Made by a program: the position numbers and the translations under genes
DNA from: Strigamia acuminata
Lineage: Eukaryota > Arthropoda > Chilopoda > Geophilomorpha > Linotaeniidae
Reading direction: 5' to 3'
Assembly (NCBI GenBank): GCA_949358305.1
Contig: OX442314.1
Location: 46,570,581 to 46,634,580, forward strand
Length of the DNA stretch: 64,000 bases
Shown here: positions 53,561 through 64,000 of the stretch, in pieces
Position numbering within the stretch: position 1 is the first letter of the stretch
How the letters are laid out: each line of letters opens with the position of its first letter
The notes under the pieces: generated by a model
Seen by the model: only the letters and a program-made list of their open reading frames with translations
What the model was told of the DNA's origin: nothing
The model's database searches: none

Positions 53561-53769
53561 AAAAAACCCTCAAAACTCGCACTCGCACATTCAAACAATC
53601 GACGTCGCACAACCTCATTGTATCACTGCACCATTGATCAACCACATCTCCCATACAATGCTATAATAATTTTTAAAAATGTCTGCCATCACGCCGACCG
53701 ATTGCACATAACTCGCAGTAATTCGATGCCGATCCAAGCAACAGGCAACGATTGACCAGACCGATCGAA

Positions 53770-56700
53770 ATGGACTCGAGGTCCATTCCACCTTTCATCC
53801 TCCTCCTCATCCTCTTCGCCCATGACGTGCACGCGACCGAGACCGACGAGGCGCACAAGAAATGCGGCAACATCCGCCGCCTCAAATCGACGCCCGGCAC
53901 CGGCTGGGACTCGCTCGAAAGCAAAGCCTTGCTCCCGATCCTCGACATCCAGTACGATCAGTGCCTCACCACCGACGACGGCCTGTTCGCCACGCCGAAC
54001 CGCATGGAAGTGAAATCCGTCAAGAGACGGCGCGTCGAGGTCGAGCTCATCACCGATTGGTCTAACTACAACCCGATGACGGCGCGCAGCCTGAAATCGG
54101 AGTCGATCAAAGAGAGCCAGTTCTCCAAGATCGACGGCTTCTTCACGCAGGATTACGCGCACACGAAGCGACGGCAACTCAAGAAAAACTACGCGACGGT
54201 GCGCACGACTGTGCGCAACGTCGTCTACCAGCTGACGATGCGCTCGGACGAGCGGCTGGACACAAAATTCGCCGACAGACTCGATCAGATCGCGGGCGAA
54301 ATCAAAGTGGGGAATTTTAAGGGCGCCACGCATTTGACGGACACAGTGGTAAGGGAGTACGGCACGCATTTGGTTCACAGCGTGGACGTCGGCGGCGTTT
54401 TCGGGCGCGATGATTACTTCAGTATCAATTATGTAGAGAAAAACGCCGAGTTGGTGGCGGAGACTGCGCGCTCGTCGTTCCTCGACGCGATGAAGATGGG
54501 CAACGAGGGCGCCGCGACGAAGACGGCGTCGGCGGCCAATCTCAGCAGTTACGAGAGTTTGAGAAGAGGCCACAGGATGTTTACCATCGGAGGGGTTGAT
54601 TATAAAGAGAAGTTGAATCTGGAGGAGTGGGAGTCGGGACTCTACGATAATTTGGCCGTTATTGACCAGAGTGGCGCGAGGTTGGACTTTGCGCTCAGGC
54701 GGATGGCGTTGAATATGAGTGATCCGTTTATAGTGCAGACCATGGATTACGTGCAGAATGCGGTGGAAAAATATTATAGGTAAAAAAAAATGCTCGTTCA
54801 ATTTTACGTGTAAAAATGGACACTTATTCAGTCGTAAACATTGCATTTTTGCTTGTACAAATTGAATATTTTGCAGCAAAAATGAATATTTTGCAGCAAA
54901 AATGAATATTTTGCAGCAAAAATGAATATTTTGCAGCAAAAATAAATATTTTGCGGCAAAAATGAATATTTTGCAGCCAAAATGAATATTTTGCAGCCAA
55001 AATGAATATTTTGCGGCAAAAATGAATATTTTGCAGCCAAAATGAATATTTTGCAGCCAAAATGAATATTTTGCGGCAAAAATAAATATTTTACGTGAAA
55101 AAATAAATATTTTACGTGAAAAAATAAATATTTTACGTGCAAAAATAAATATTTTACGTGCAAAAATAAATATTTTACGTGCAAAAATAAATATTTTACG
55201 TGTAAAAATAAATATTTTACGTGTAAAAATAAATATTTTACGTGTAAAAGTAAATATTTTACGTGTAAAAATAAATATTTTACGGGTAAAAATAAATATT
55301 TTACGGGTAAAAATAAATATTTTACGTGTAAAAATAAATATTTTACGGGTAAAAATAAATATTTTACGGGTAAAAATAAATATTTTACGGGTAAAAATAA
55401 ATATTTTACGGGTAAAAATAAATATTTTACGGGTAAAAATAAATATTTTACGTGTAAAAATAAATATTTTACGGGTAAAAATAAATATTTTACGGGTAAA
55501 AATAAATATTTTACGTGTAAAAATAAATATTGTACGTGTAAAAATAAATATTTTACGGGTAAAAATAAATATTTTACGTGTAAAAATAAATATTTTACGT
55601 GTAAAAATAAATATTTTACGTGTAAAAATAAATATTTTACGTGTAAAAATAAATATTTTACGGGTAAAAATAAATATTTTACGTGTAAAAATAAATATTT
55701 TACGTGTAAAAATAAATATTTTACGTGTAAAAATAAATATTTTACGTGTAAAAATAAATATTTTACGTGTAAAAATAAATATTTTACGTGTAAAAATAAA
55801 TATTTTACGTGTAAAAATAAATATTTTACGTGTAAAAGTAAATATTTTACGTGTAAAAATAAATATTTTACGTGTAAAAATAAATATTTTACGTGTAAAA
55901 ATAAATATTTTACGTGTAAAAATAAATATTTTACGGTATAAATGAATATTTTACGTGCAAAACTGAACATTTGACGTAAAAAATTAATATTATGCATGTA
56001 AAAATGAGCATTTTACGGTAAAAATGAGCTTTTTACGGTAAAAATGAGCATTTTACGGTAAAAATGAGCATTTTACGGTAAAAATGAGCATTTTACGGTA
56101 AAAATGAGCATTTTACGGTAAAAAAGAGCATTTTGCTTGTAGAAAAGAGCCTACGCGTGTAAAAACTCCAGTTTCTTTAATTCACAGGGTGAACATCCAC
56201 AAAGGCTGCGTGGCCATCGAATCGCCACTTTTCGACGGCACCGTTAACTTCGACGCAGGCGAGATCTGCACCCGAGACCTCGAATCGCAATACCTGGGCG
56301 GCTTCTACCAGACCTGCACGCTGCGCGCCAACTACGAAACAAACTACTGCGAAAACTACACCTTCAACAACGGCATGTCGGGATTCAGCACGTGCCCGGT
56401 CCAATACAACGACCAAGCGGTCATCCACGCCGACATCGTCCACCTCTGTCCAGCCGCCACCAAATCCATCAAAAAAAGCTGCATCGCCGACGTGACCACG
56501 CACGTGTGCCTCACCAACGCGGAGCCGAGCGCGTTCAGCAAGACGCACTCCTTCGGCGGCGTCTACTCGAGCTTCGTGGAAAACATGATGACCAAATCGC
56601 GGAGCTGCCCGGCCGGTTTCGACCCGATCGGGATGCTGGGCAACAGCGAATTGTTCGTTTGTGTCGGCGACGAGACGGTGGAGGAGGCGGAAGTGGCGGC

Positions 56701-56980
56701 CACGTCGTTCGGGGGACTTTGTCGCGAGTTCGACAAGTGCCCGAACACGTCGTGTCCGGCCGGCTATTCGCAGCACTTCGGCACGTTCTATAACGGGAGG
56801 GAGATTTATTATTGTGCGCGGATGGGATCGAACGACATGAAGTTCGAAGCTGTTCTGCTGCGACCGCCGTATCTCAATTTGGAAGACGAAGAAACGGAAA
56901 GTCGGACGGTTGCGACGAACAAACCTGTGCTTTTTTGTTTGCTCATTAATGTGTTAATCGGTTTGGCTTTGGATTTGTAA
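53770..56980 (+). CDS. Perforin-2/MPEG1-like MACPF protein, two exons (600 aa)
   Basis: Exons 53770-54779 and 56188-56980, with GT-AG and phase 2 preserved. MPEG1/perforin-2 is a membrane-bound pore-forming immune effector that acts on bacteria in endosomes; this role is inferred from the family. Residues 1-22 form a signal peptide. TGWDSL (about 44-49) and the MACPF signature YGTHLVHSVDVGG (197-209) are present, as is IGGVDY (273-278). The exon 2 part is Cys-rich and carries two repeats of the FGGxY/CPAGF type, as in the P2 domain of MPEG1. It ends in an 18-residue hydrophobic stretch at the very C-terminus with no cytoplasmic tail, unlike the tailed vertebrate form; a GPI signal is possible. 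ATG 53770 is preferred to the upstream in-frame TTG. Confidence 0.88.
54841..56150. repeat. Intronic minisatellite, 21-bp unit, about 60 copies
   Basis: It fills almost the whole intron (54780-56187). Three blocks: about 54865-55080, AAAATGAATATTTTGCAGC type; about 55081-55945, TAAAAATAAATATTTTACGTG (or ACGGG) type; about 56000-56140, AAAATGAGCATTTTACGGT type. Because 21 is a multiple of three and the minus strand has no stop in the unit, a 389-codon antisense frame appears, which is an artefact. Block structure suggests sequential expansions of variants. Confidence 0.92.
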
Positions 56981-57046
56981 AATTATATGTTTGGTGTGCG
57001 TTGTTGTTGTTGCGACTTAATTTGACGAGATGGAAATGAATTAAGA

Positions 57047-57052
57047 AATAAA
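57047..57052 (+). terminator. Polyadenylation signal of the MPEG1-like gene
   Basis: AATAAA 66 bp after the TAA stop, followed by an A-rich stretch. Confidence 0.55.
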
Positions 57053-57481
57053 ACAAAAAGACGAAAAAAAAAAGAGTAAAAAGGAAAACGTTTGTGAGAT
57101 TTTATTTTTGTATCTATAAATAGCAATTAGTACGATTTTTTCACCTGCAAGGATTAGTAGATTGTATTTAATTTCAACAAGTCACATCAGTAATTTATAA
57201 GTAATCACTTCAATTATTCCAAAAAGTAAAGAGAATAAAATTCCAGCAACAATTAACGTGAAAGGTTTAACTATTTGGCCAAAAGAAATAGAATTGAATT
57301 GATTTTCCAAACAGCTCGTTCAACCAGGAAAGAACGTTTAAAATCAGCTGATAAGATTCCAGAGTGCTTCAATAATATAATTCTGTGTGACAGGCACAAA
57401 ATATTCCTGTCCTCTTGCTGCATGGTCACTTTTGGTCCACTCCGTCTTGCTTCTATAATTATTTAGAATAGAAGCCTCCGA

Positions 57482-57633
57482 GAATGGGCCAAATGGATGG
57501 TGACTCTTGTGGTCCCACCATTTTGTACCTCCTCCGACGCTATCTAGTGGACAGAAATTTGATGCTTTTAGCAACCCCATTCGATCTTGTACGAAATAAA
57601 GTATTTTTCTTTAGAACCCTTCGAGGACGTCGA
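57482..57633 (+). pseudogene. Second Ulp1/C48 protease fragment
   Basis: The frame reads MGQMDGDSCGPTILYLLRRY and about 28 more residues to TGA. QMDGDSCG contains the Gln and catalytic Cys of the C48 fold and matches QLDGDSCGP at 2242-2270. The Asp and His segments are not visible upstream. Confidence 0.5.
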
Positions 57634-57913
57634 TGAGGAGGACCTTTTAAGCATTGCATGACTTTGTGTAGATGTTTGCATTATCATTATTAGTTTTATT
57701 TTATTTTGTATACTTGGAGTGAATTGATATTGAGAGAAACTTGTGTTAAGTGAGGTAATATCTTTTGGAGGAAGTGATTCCTTGTTCCACCTGGTTTTTG
57801 AGAGACCAAAAAAGTTTTTGTTTTTGGATCCAAATGTTCCAAATTATTATTTTTTTTGGAACAGGGTTAAGTTATCCGTATTAGCCATTTCACATGACTT
57901 GGAAAACTGACAG

Positions 57914-58213
57914 ATTTAAGGATACAGTCGTGTCCTCGAAAGGACAAATTGGCAGCTTTTGGTGTCAACTGGCAAATTGCAAAATATTAACACTTACTAC
58001 TTCATTAAATGAATGTTACGACGTTTTGCAGGTAATTTAGAGAAAAAGAATTCTTTAAATTACTATTTCATTTATTTTTTATTTTTTTAGGAATCGGACT
58101 TAAAATTAGTCAACCCCTTGAAGGTAACTGGATGTATTGTAAAACCCCTTAACAAAAACTGGTTTCGAGGATTGGTGCAGGAGAGGCAAACAGCAAGCCT
58201 GTTGCTGTCATGA
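57914..58213 (+). pseudogene. Tudor-domain module 1, two exons
   Basis: Exon 57914-58031 reads DTVVSSKGQIGSFWCQLANC... to NECYDVLQ, an extended-Tudor start (S..gsFWcqL...Y). A 59-bp intron (58032-58090) follows in phase 0. The next exon starts ESDLKLVNPLKVTGCIVKPL, then NWFRGLV, the Tudor core, and stops at TGA 58211-58213 before the VDxG strand. The intron sits at the same place as in 10650-11430. The premature stop suggests decay. Confidence 0.5.
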
Positions 58214-59149
58214 TGGTTGAGCGATGGCTGATCGTATAGTGGTGAAAAATTACGAGTGGCTTGGGATCCAAAATCGAGGCAACATCCAGCTGGGCCAACA
58301 ACGCACCGGTGGGAAAGCGAGTTGTTTTACTCCTCGAGCATAATAAAAGCAGCAGCGATATAAAAAAGGTGTTTATTCATCCATTTTCTTTGCAACAACC
58401 CGAGAGCACACTCACAACAATCTTGTGTGATCCTGAACAATCAACTAAATAGAGAAGAATTCAGAAAAGCTCTCATGAACTTCCATACATCAGTATTTTT
58501 AACCAAACAGATAGACACTATAGGCTACCGTATAAGGTGCACAGAAATTCCAAAGAGAATTACACAAGAGAAACTACAGATAACTTAAAATGAAGTGATT
58601 CATAATGACCACAAAAGGTATTTTAAATTAACAGTTAACTCAACAGATAACAGGAATGTTTTAATCCTTTTAAAACATCCTCAAAGCATTTGGAAATGAA
58701 GCCAGCCAATAGGAAAGCATCACTCCATTACAACCGGTACTAATTAGACAAATGAATAGTTAAAAACTCAAATCTAAGTAAAAACTTTTGTAATCAGTTC
58801 CAATATTTTCTTATTAATAACAAATTAATTATCCAATACTAAAACTCTTGGTATTTGTCTAATTTCAAATGCAAACAATCATCAGGACTGTATCACACCA
58901 AAATGGCTTCCTCAATTAATACAAATTAATTGGTTAGTTAATTATAAAATTAACTCATGAGGAAAACCTGAGAGACTTAAAGAATCACTGGGATTGCAAC
59001 TGGACTGTGTCAGATAAGAGCCCTTTTTAAATCTAATTTAAGATTGTAAATTAAAAACAATGAATTTTATTTTCTAGAAACTAATGATTTAACGTCCAGA
59101 CAAGTGACTGGCTCATGACACTCCATGTTGCTGGAAACAAGCCCACTAA

Positions 59150-59994
59150 GGGGCGTGTCATCTAGCGCGAAAATATATTCCGCGAATCGATTTACCGCGA
59201 ATCGATTTACCGCGAATCGATTTACCGCGAATAAGAAATACCGCGAATAAGAAATACCGCGAATCGATTTACCGCGAATTCAAATTCTAATTCTCTATTT
59301 TCTCTTGGCTTTCCTGCCCAGCTTCGACGGCGAATTGTTCAGTAATAATGAATGTCAAAAACCAAGTGTGTTTAATGATACAATAGGTACGATGTGATGC
59401 TGCAATGTTGGCGCAAAGATTCTCATGCGAGACCAACGTTTATTGATCTCGTTACTAAAATTGAATCGATTATCCATGCATTGAAAAGAATGGTCATCAA
59501 AAACGTGTAATTTTAACTGTTTTATATGTGAATCATCCATTACCAGTAGACATAAACAAAGGCCTTATTTGCAACAGGTTTTGTCTTGTTTTCGCAACTA
59601 AAATCCCTCGATTTATTCGCAAATCTTTGCAGCGCTTCGGCTTAGGAATTGCACGATTCAAAAGCACAATTAATTCCACCCAAACACAACATCAGGTACA
59701 CGTCCAACGTTGTAGTAATAGAAAATAGAAATCTTATAACGGCACTAAAATTTCCTTAAATAGTAAATGATAGTGTTACATAAACAGTCGAAGCTGGGCA
59801 GGAAAGCCAAAAGAAAATAGAGGAGTGGATTTTAGAAATTCGCGGTAATTCGCGGTAATTCGCGGTACTTCCTGTTCGCGCTAAATTGTTTCGCGCTAAA
59901 TCGATTAGCGGAAAATCGATGTTCGAGCGCGAATTATTTTTTTCGCGGTAAAGCGAGTTCGCGGTAAATTGAGTCGCGGTAGATGTGCGGCCCC
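59150..59994. mobile_element. hAT-like MITE with CGCGAAT arrays
   Basis: Flanked by CCCACTAA at 59142-59149 and 59995-60002 (8-bp duplication). The ends GGGGCGTGTCATCTA and TAGATGTGCGGCCCC are inverted repeats. The left subterminal region repeats ACCGCGAATCGATTT, and the right has TTCGCGGTA and TCGCGCTAAA words. An inner inverted repeat (about 59293-59330 against 59785-59822, GGCTTTCCTGCCCAGCTTCG) adds a second stem. No transposase. Confidence 0.85.
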
Positions 59995-60201
59995 CCCACT
60001 AAACAGCTATTAGTTGACTCAGGAAGAGGAACAAAAGAAACCGTTAATATGTCAAAGGTAAATTTAAATTTTTTTTAAAAATGATTTTTCAACTTTTAGA
60101 TCTGTAAAATTTCCAACGAACGTTTTCGTTTTCGTTCAACTGCCGACTTCATCTCGAGAACATTGAGGCAGATGTAGTCCTTTTTCTCTTTTAATTTTTA
60201 G

Positions 60202-60464
60202 TAACCATAAAATATCCTTACCCGTCGTTCAAAATGAAGAGAAGAAAGGAGTGCAGGGACGTAATAGTGTTATCAGGAAGAAGAATCAATAAGTTTTGGT
60301 GTAAACTTCTTTGCGAAAAAGAACCAACACTTGCTAGACGAATCAATGACTATTATGAAGGAATATCAGTAAATTTTGACGAAAAAAATGTTTAAAAATT
60401 ATTGTTAATTTTTTTAATTACTTTTTATTTTTTTAAAGCTTTTTTTTTTCAATTTATTTTATCA

Positions 60465-60495
<31 letters not shown>

Positions 60496-60598
60496 ATTTT
60501 TTCAATTTTTTTAAAAGTTAGATCGACAATTAGAAAATCCTACCGGTGAGATGGGCTGTATAATTAAATCGTATGTAATTGGTGTCGAGCATATGTAA
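60202..60598 (+). pseudogene. Tudor-domain module 2, two exons
   Basis: Exon 60202-60368 reads KECRDVIVLSGRRINKFWCKL, then RRINDYYEGIS. A 149-bp intron (60369-60517) joins in phase 0 to LDRQLENPTGEMGCIIKSY and a stop at 60596-60598. The Tudor core Trp is missing, and the domain is cut short. It shares layout and intron position with module 1, so both probably derive from one multi-Tudor gene interrupted by the 59150 MITE. Confidence 0.5.
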
Positions 60599-61116
60599 TG
60601 AACGACCACCAGATAAGGTCAAAGTATTCTGTGTTGACATTTCCTTGCTGTTCTTCCTTTCTCTGAAAATAATTTATTTTTAAAAAAACATTTTTTTTTT
60701 GTTTTTGTGCATTTTCAGGAAAAAAAGGAGTTTTAAATACATCATTTCTGTTTTTGTCGTTTTTTATGTGTAGGCCTAAGTAAATAATGAAATGAACATT
60801 AATTTGTAGTTTAGGAAGATGGTAGTCTACAGGAGAAGTGTATGTCAAGGAGGATTTGAGGAGATTTAAAGCCACAAATAAGCTTAATTAAGCTGAAAAT
60901 TTTTAGCTTTTGAGTTTTGTTATTTATGTTGGTATCCATTTTCTAATTATGTTTCATTCCATTTTCTAATTACCGGTATGTTTCAGTCCACACCTCACAC
61001 TGATCACAGTTTTGTTCCTGAAACCGGATTTTGAAGTGATTGATTGTGTAATACGGAGTAATTCATTGGGAGTCCAGGAACGCAGCAAGCGGTCGGAAGA
61101 GGACAAGAATTTAGAC

Positions 61117-61422
61117 CAGCGGTCGGCAACTGGCGGCCCGCGGTCCGGATACGGACCGCGGAAGGTCGAAACTTGGACCGCGGTGACGTTTTAGCGACGT
61201 TTTTTCCTCGGTTTCTTTGGGTTTTCGGTGTTTTTCTTCTTGTTTTTTGTGTTTTTTTCATGTTTTTTAGGTTTTATTGGTATTTTTTGGGTTGTGTGTG
61301 TTTATTGGGGGATTTATTTGCTTTTTAAGTATTTTCTTAGGTTTTTAAGTGTATTTTTCTGGACCTCGATAAAAATTTTCAATAGTATCCGGACCCCACT
61401 TAAAACTACTTGCCGACCCTTG
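61117..61422. mobile_element. Small hAT-like MITE (306 bp)
   Basis: Ends CAGCGGTCGGCAA and TTGCCGACCCTTG, flanked by ATTTAGAC at 61109-61116 and 61423-61430 (8-bp duplication). GGTCCGGATAC / GTATCCGGACC forms a second inverted pair. The interior is T/G-rich, without coding. Confidence 0.85.
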
Positions 61423-61500
61423 ATTTAGACGTTCCAAACGTATGGAACAGAACAAACAAAAAAGACAAAGCAAAGCACTTTAGAGGCTCGAAGCACACCG

Positions 61501-61692
61501 AAAACATTCAAAGAGGCAATGGCATCACTTGAGAAAGACCACTGGATTGAAGCCATAAACAAAGAAATTAAATCCATGGAAAGTCACAAAGTTTGGGATA
61601 TAGTGGATTTGCCCAAAGAAGAGCGAGTAATTAAATCCAAATGAATTTACAGGATCAAAACTGATAAAGAGGGCAAAATAGATGGTCGCAGC
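61501..61692 (+). pseudogene. Ty1/copia RT N-terminal fragment
   Basis: The frame reads KTFKEAMASLEKDHWIEAIN, then WDIVDLPKEERVIKSK-stop-IYRIKTDKEGKIDG. This is the copia RT entry (P..f.eA...W..A...E......W..v.lP), with TGA where the conserved Trp of KWxYRIK stands. Similarity ends near 61692. Confidence 0.75.
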
Positions 61693-62359
61693 CGGATGTA
61701 TAGAATAGAACGTCCAGGAATAGCAAAGCCCATCACGAAATGACGTGACTACGTATGGTTCGAGTGGGTTGGCGACCTGGACAGACGCATGGCCGAGTAG
61801 CACAGCGTTTACCTTTACCGCAGTTGGTAAATTTCCAACATCACCTACAGTTTTTGGATGATTCAAAGCGGACAAGATCATTCCTCCTGGGACATACAAT
61901 CGAGTAAGTTAAAATATTTTATTTTATTTATTGAACACTTATTCAACTTATTCTCATTTTAGGTGTGAAAATGACTATTAACTTAAACAAATCAAACCAA
62001 ACCAAACCAAAAACTATTTGCTTTATTTGACCCTATGAATGCCATATCGAGGGCACTTTGCAACCGTATGATTGTGGCATGGTCATTTGTTTTGTAAGTT
62101 ATAGTTCATTCAATATTTTCTAAGTCTAATTTTACTTATTTTAATTAGTCGGATCGAGGATGCCTACATTTCCTAATTATGTTTGTATTCATTTCCTAAT
62201 TATGTTTGCATCCATTTCTAAATATGTTTGTATCCATTTTATAATTATGGTTGTATCCATTTTCTAATTATGTATGTCTATTTTTTTTATTTTGCATTGA
62301 ATTTTTGTGCTAGAATGGATTCGACAAAACAGCAGAGGAAAACAGTTAGCATATGGAAC

Positions 62360-62510
62360 CTGTGAGTGACCAACGCCTCCCGCTAATGACAATCAAGCGA
62401 GGTGCCTGACCATTATGACCAACGAGATCACTCCTCCACCAAAGGATTGAGTCTCCAATGCAGACAGGACATCTTAAAACCTGGACCCATCAGATAAGTT
62501 ATCAAAATTA
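62360..62510. repeat. Dispersed repeat, partner at 7305-7460
   Basis: Shares ordered words with 7305-7460 (see there). Diverged and non-coding. Confidence 0.4.
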
Positions 62511-63820
62511 AACAACTTGTAAAGAAAGAAATTAAAAACCGGTTTTATGTTTATTAGGGATAAATGACACGCGGACACGAAATTCCATCGCTGCCTGCTA
62601 CACCGCTGACCTGTTCACCTGACACGCTGATTCGTACCTAGTTTCCATTTTGCTTTCCTCCATCTGTTTGCAACAGAAATGACTAGGGAGGCGGTGACAT
62701 GGCCAGAAGCCCAAAAAAATTTACTATGCGGAATAAGATTCCCGCGCTATCCCGTTGGAAAGTTGAGTTCTCTCGAAGCAACCCACACATAAATTTGAAA
62801 TGTAAAATTTCAAATTTTTCCTTCCATTAAAATCTCATTACCTCCCTATTGCTTGATGAGTTTCTTTCCAACACAATAATTGAGAGGACAGCTAAACCAG
62901 CCCGGCCGGTTTGCAATTCGACTTCGACCCGTAAGAGTATTTTTAACGTTTCAAATTTTTACTATACTCTGTATGAAATAGAGAATGAAGAAGTGTGTCC
63001 ATCAGAAACAGCTTCAACTCCCATTCTGAAATCACCACCCTTTTAACATATGCATTTGTCATTCTAAAATAAATGATTTTGTTTTTCTTTTAGCTGGACC
63101 CTTTCTACTATTATGACGAGATGATGTTAAAAAAATTTGTAATAAAGTTTCATTATATGTTTTTAACTGTTTCCATTACGAAAACACAAGAGACCTCATG
63201 TCACCCTGGGTAGTTTTGGGCCACTGCTCACCACGTTTCGAAGGGTGACAATTCGGTAATCCTCACTCCAAGTGAGATAGTGCAGAGAGGGGCTTGGGCA
63301 GATCCGCTTATAAGTGGAAGAGTGCGGCCGCAGTACCGCCTTTGCAAGTTCTGCAGTTTCGCAGATTAATGGATATGTAATGAAATCTATCATATGAAGC
63401 AAAGCATCTCTTGGAAATGAACTTCCTTAAGTCAATTAAAAAGAGAAAGGGGATCTTCAAAAAGAGTGAACGCTCTTCCTAGTAATGCACATGTGGCCTC
63501 TCTATACATGTCTCATTGGTGTTTAAATATCCTAAGTGTTTGGTTTGCTTTATATAACATTATGTTATGCATTCTATATCATGTATTTAGTTGTTTACAT
63601 GTTTGGCAAAGAGTTTGTAATGCCAAACATGATTTGTTACATTTATAAGAAATGGCCTTGAATCAGAACCTCGTCCAAACAATAATCGACTCAAAGCCCA
63701 CAACCATTACAAAAAGTCGTTGACTTAAATGGGCAGTGGACCGGATATTAATGAAACATATTACACTTTTGTATTATTTATATGTACGGTATTGTATATG
63801 TATTAAGTTTCATTATATGT
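62511..63820. other. No recognisable gene
   Basis: The open frame 62849-63046 has no family motif. The words TTTCATTATATG and AAATGTTTGGC recur within 63130-63830. Nothing further can be supported. Confidence 0.3.
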
Positions 63821-63825
63821 TTGGC

Positions 63826-63987
63826 GAGTCGTCCCATCATCATGCGCGTCCTTTTGACCTTAAAGTCAAAATACTACCTAAATTTGACATGAATAAAGGA
63901 GCGTATAATGAGGTTGATTTATTCCTGACGCAATTACAGGCCCACTTGATAACAACTGGTACCCCAGAACAACTTTATCTCAAGTAA
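63826..63987 (+). pseudogene. Possible Gag-like fragment at window end
   Basis: The frame reads LKVKILPKFDMNKGAYNEVD and LFLTQLQAHLITTGTPEQL, reminiscent of the N-terminus of Ty3/gypsy Gag (P.f......v..fl.ql..y...tg...). It stops at 63985-63987, close to the window edge. Weak evidence; the sequence beyond the window would decide. Confidence 0.25.
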
Positions 63988-64000
63988 TGCCGCAAGCAAT

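Noticed and set aside
53689-54939. 416-codon minus-strand frame
   Set aside because: Antisense of exon 1 of the MPEG1-like gene, running into the minisatellite; no family motif.
54828-55997. 389-codon minus-strand frame of repeated 7-residue units
   Set aside because: It is the 21-bp minisatellite read in a stop-free frame, inside the intron of the MPEG1-like gene; no real protein.
61525-61899. 124-aa minus-strand frame
   Set aside because: Antisense to the copia fragment for much of its length; no motif.

Overview
This is eukaryotic, almost certainly invertebrate animal, DNA: AT-rich, dominated by transposable elements, with a few host genes whose introns are short GT-AG introns. The animal assignment rests on a two-finger GATA factor, a perforin-2/MPEG1-like MACPF protein, Tudor-domain exons, an SRPK kinase and a P-element/THAP-type transposase remnant. 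I cannot name the phylum. There are no operons, no CRISPR array, and I recognised no tRNA or rRNA gene.

Layout. 1-16 kb is a graveyard of decayed elements and gene fragments: a Mag-like LTR end, an Ulp1/C48 protease fragment, two DIRS-type reverse transcriptase remnants, an aquaporin pseudogene, several MITEs, a 2.6-kb segment with 59-bp terminal inverted repeats enclosing Tudor exons, an RRM pseudogene and a P-element-like transposase pseudogene. 17.0-42.2 kb is one nested LTR-retrotransposon complex. 42.2-47.5 kb is mostly non-coding and holds a fold-back hAT-like element and a copia fragment. 47.5-57 kb is the host-gene island: an intronless SRPK-like kinase (+), a GATA factor (-, six coding exons) and an MPEG1-like gene (+, two exons with a minisatellite in the intron). 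57-64 kb again holds repeats, two decayed Tudor modules, hAT-like MITEs and a copia fragment.

The nested complex. A Mag-like Ty3/gypsy element (identical 154-bp LTRs at 17016-17169 and 42022-42175, CAAGG target duplication) is interrupted twice by members of one unusual 12-kb Ty3/gypsy-type family. Copy B (+, about 20265-28667) lies inside the Mag integrase and has lost its 5' part. Copy C (-, 29814-41819) is complete, with 963-bp near-identical LTRs and an AAAT duplication. The family encodes a giant Gag (1007 aa), a Pol in the -1 frame behind an A-AAA-AAC slippery heptamer at the gag stop, and a third, GC-rich ORF of about 818 aa that I cannot assign.

The main discovery is in ORF3. Copy B carries two GT-AG introns there (66 and 271 bp). 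Copy C lacks both, exactly at the splice junctions, and its ORF3 reads straight through. Copy C, or a recent ancestor, therefore passed through a spliced RNA. Together with the contrast in base composition this suggests that ORF3 may be a captured, formerly intron-bearing gene.
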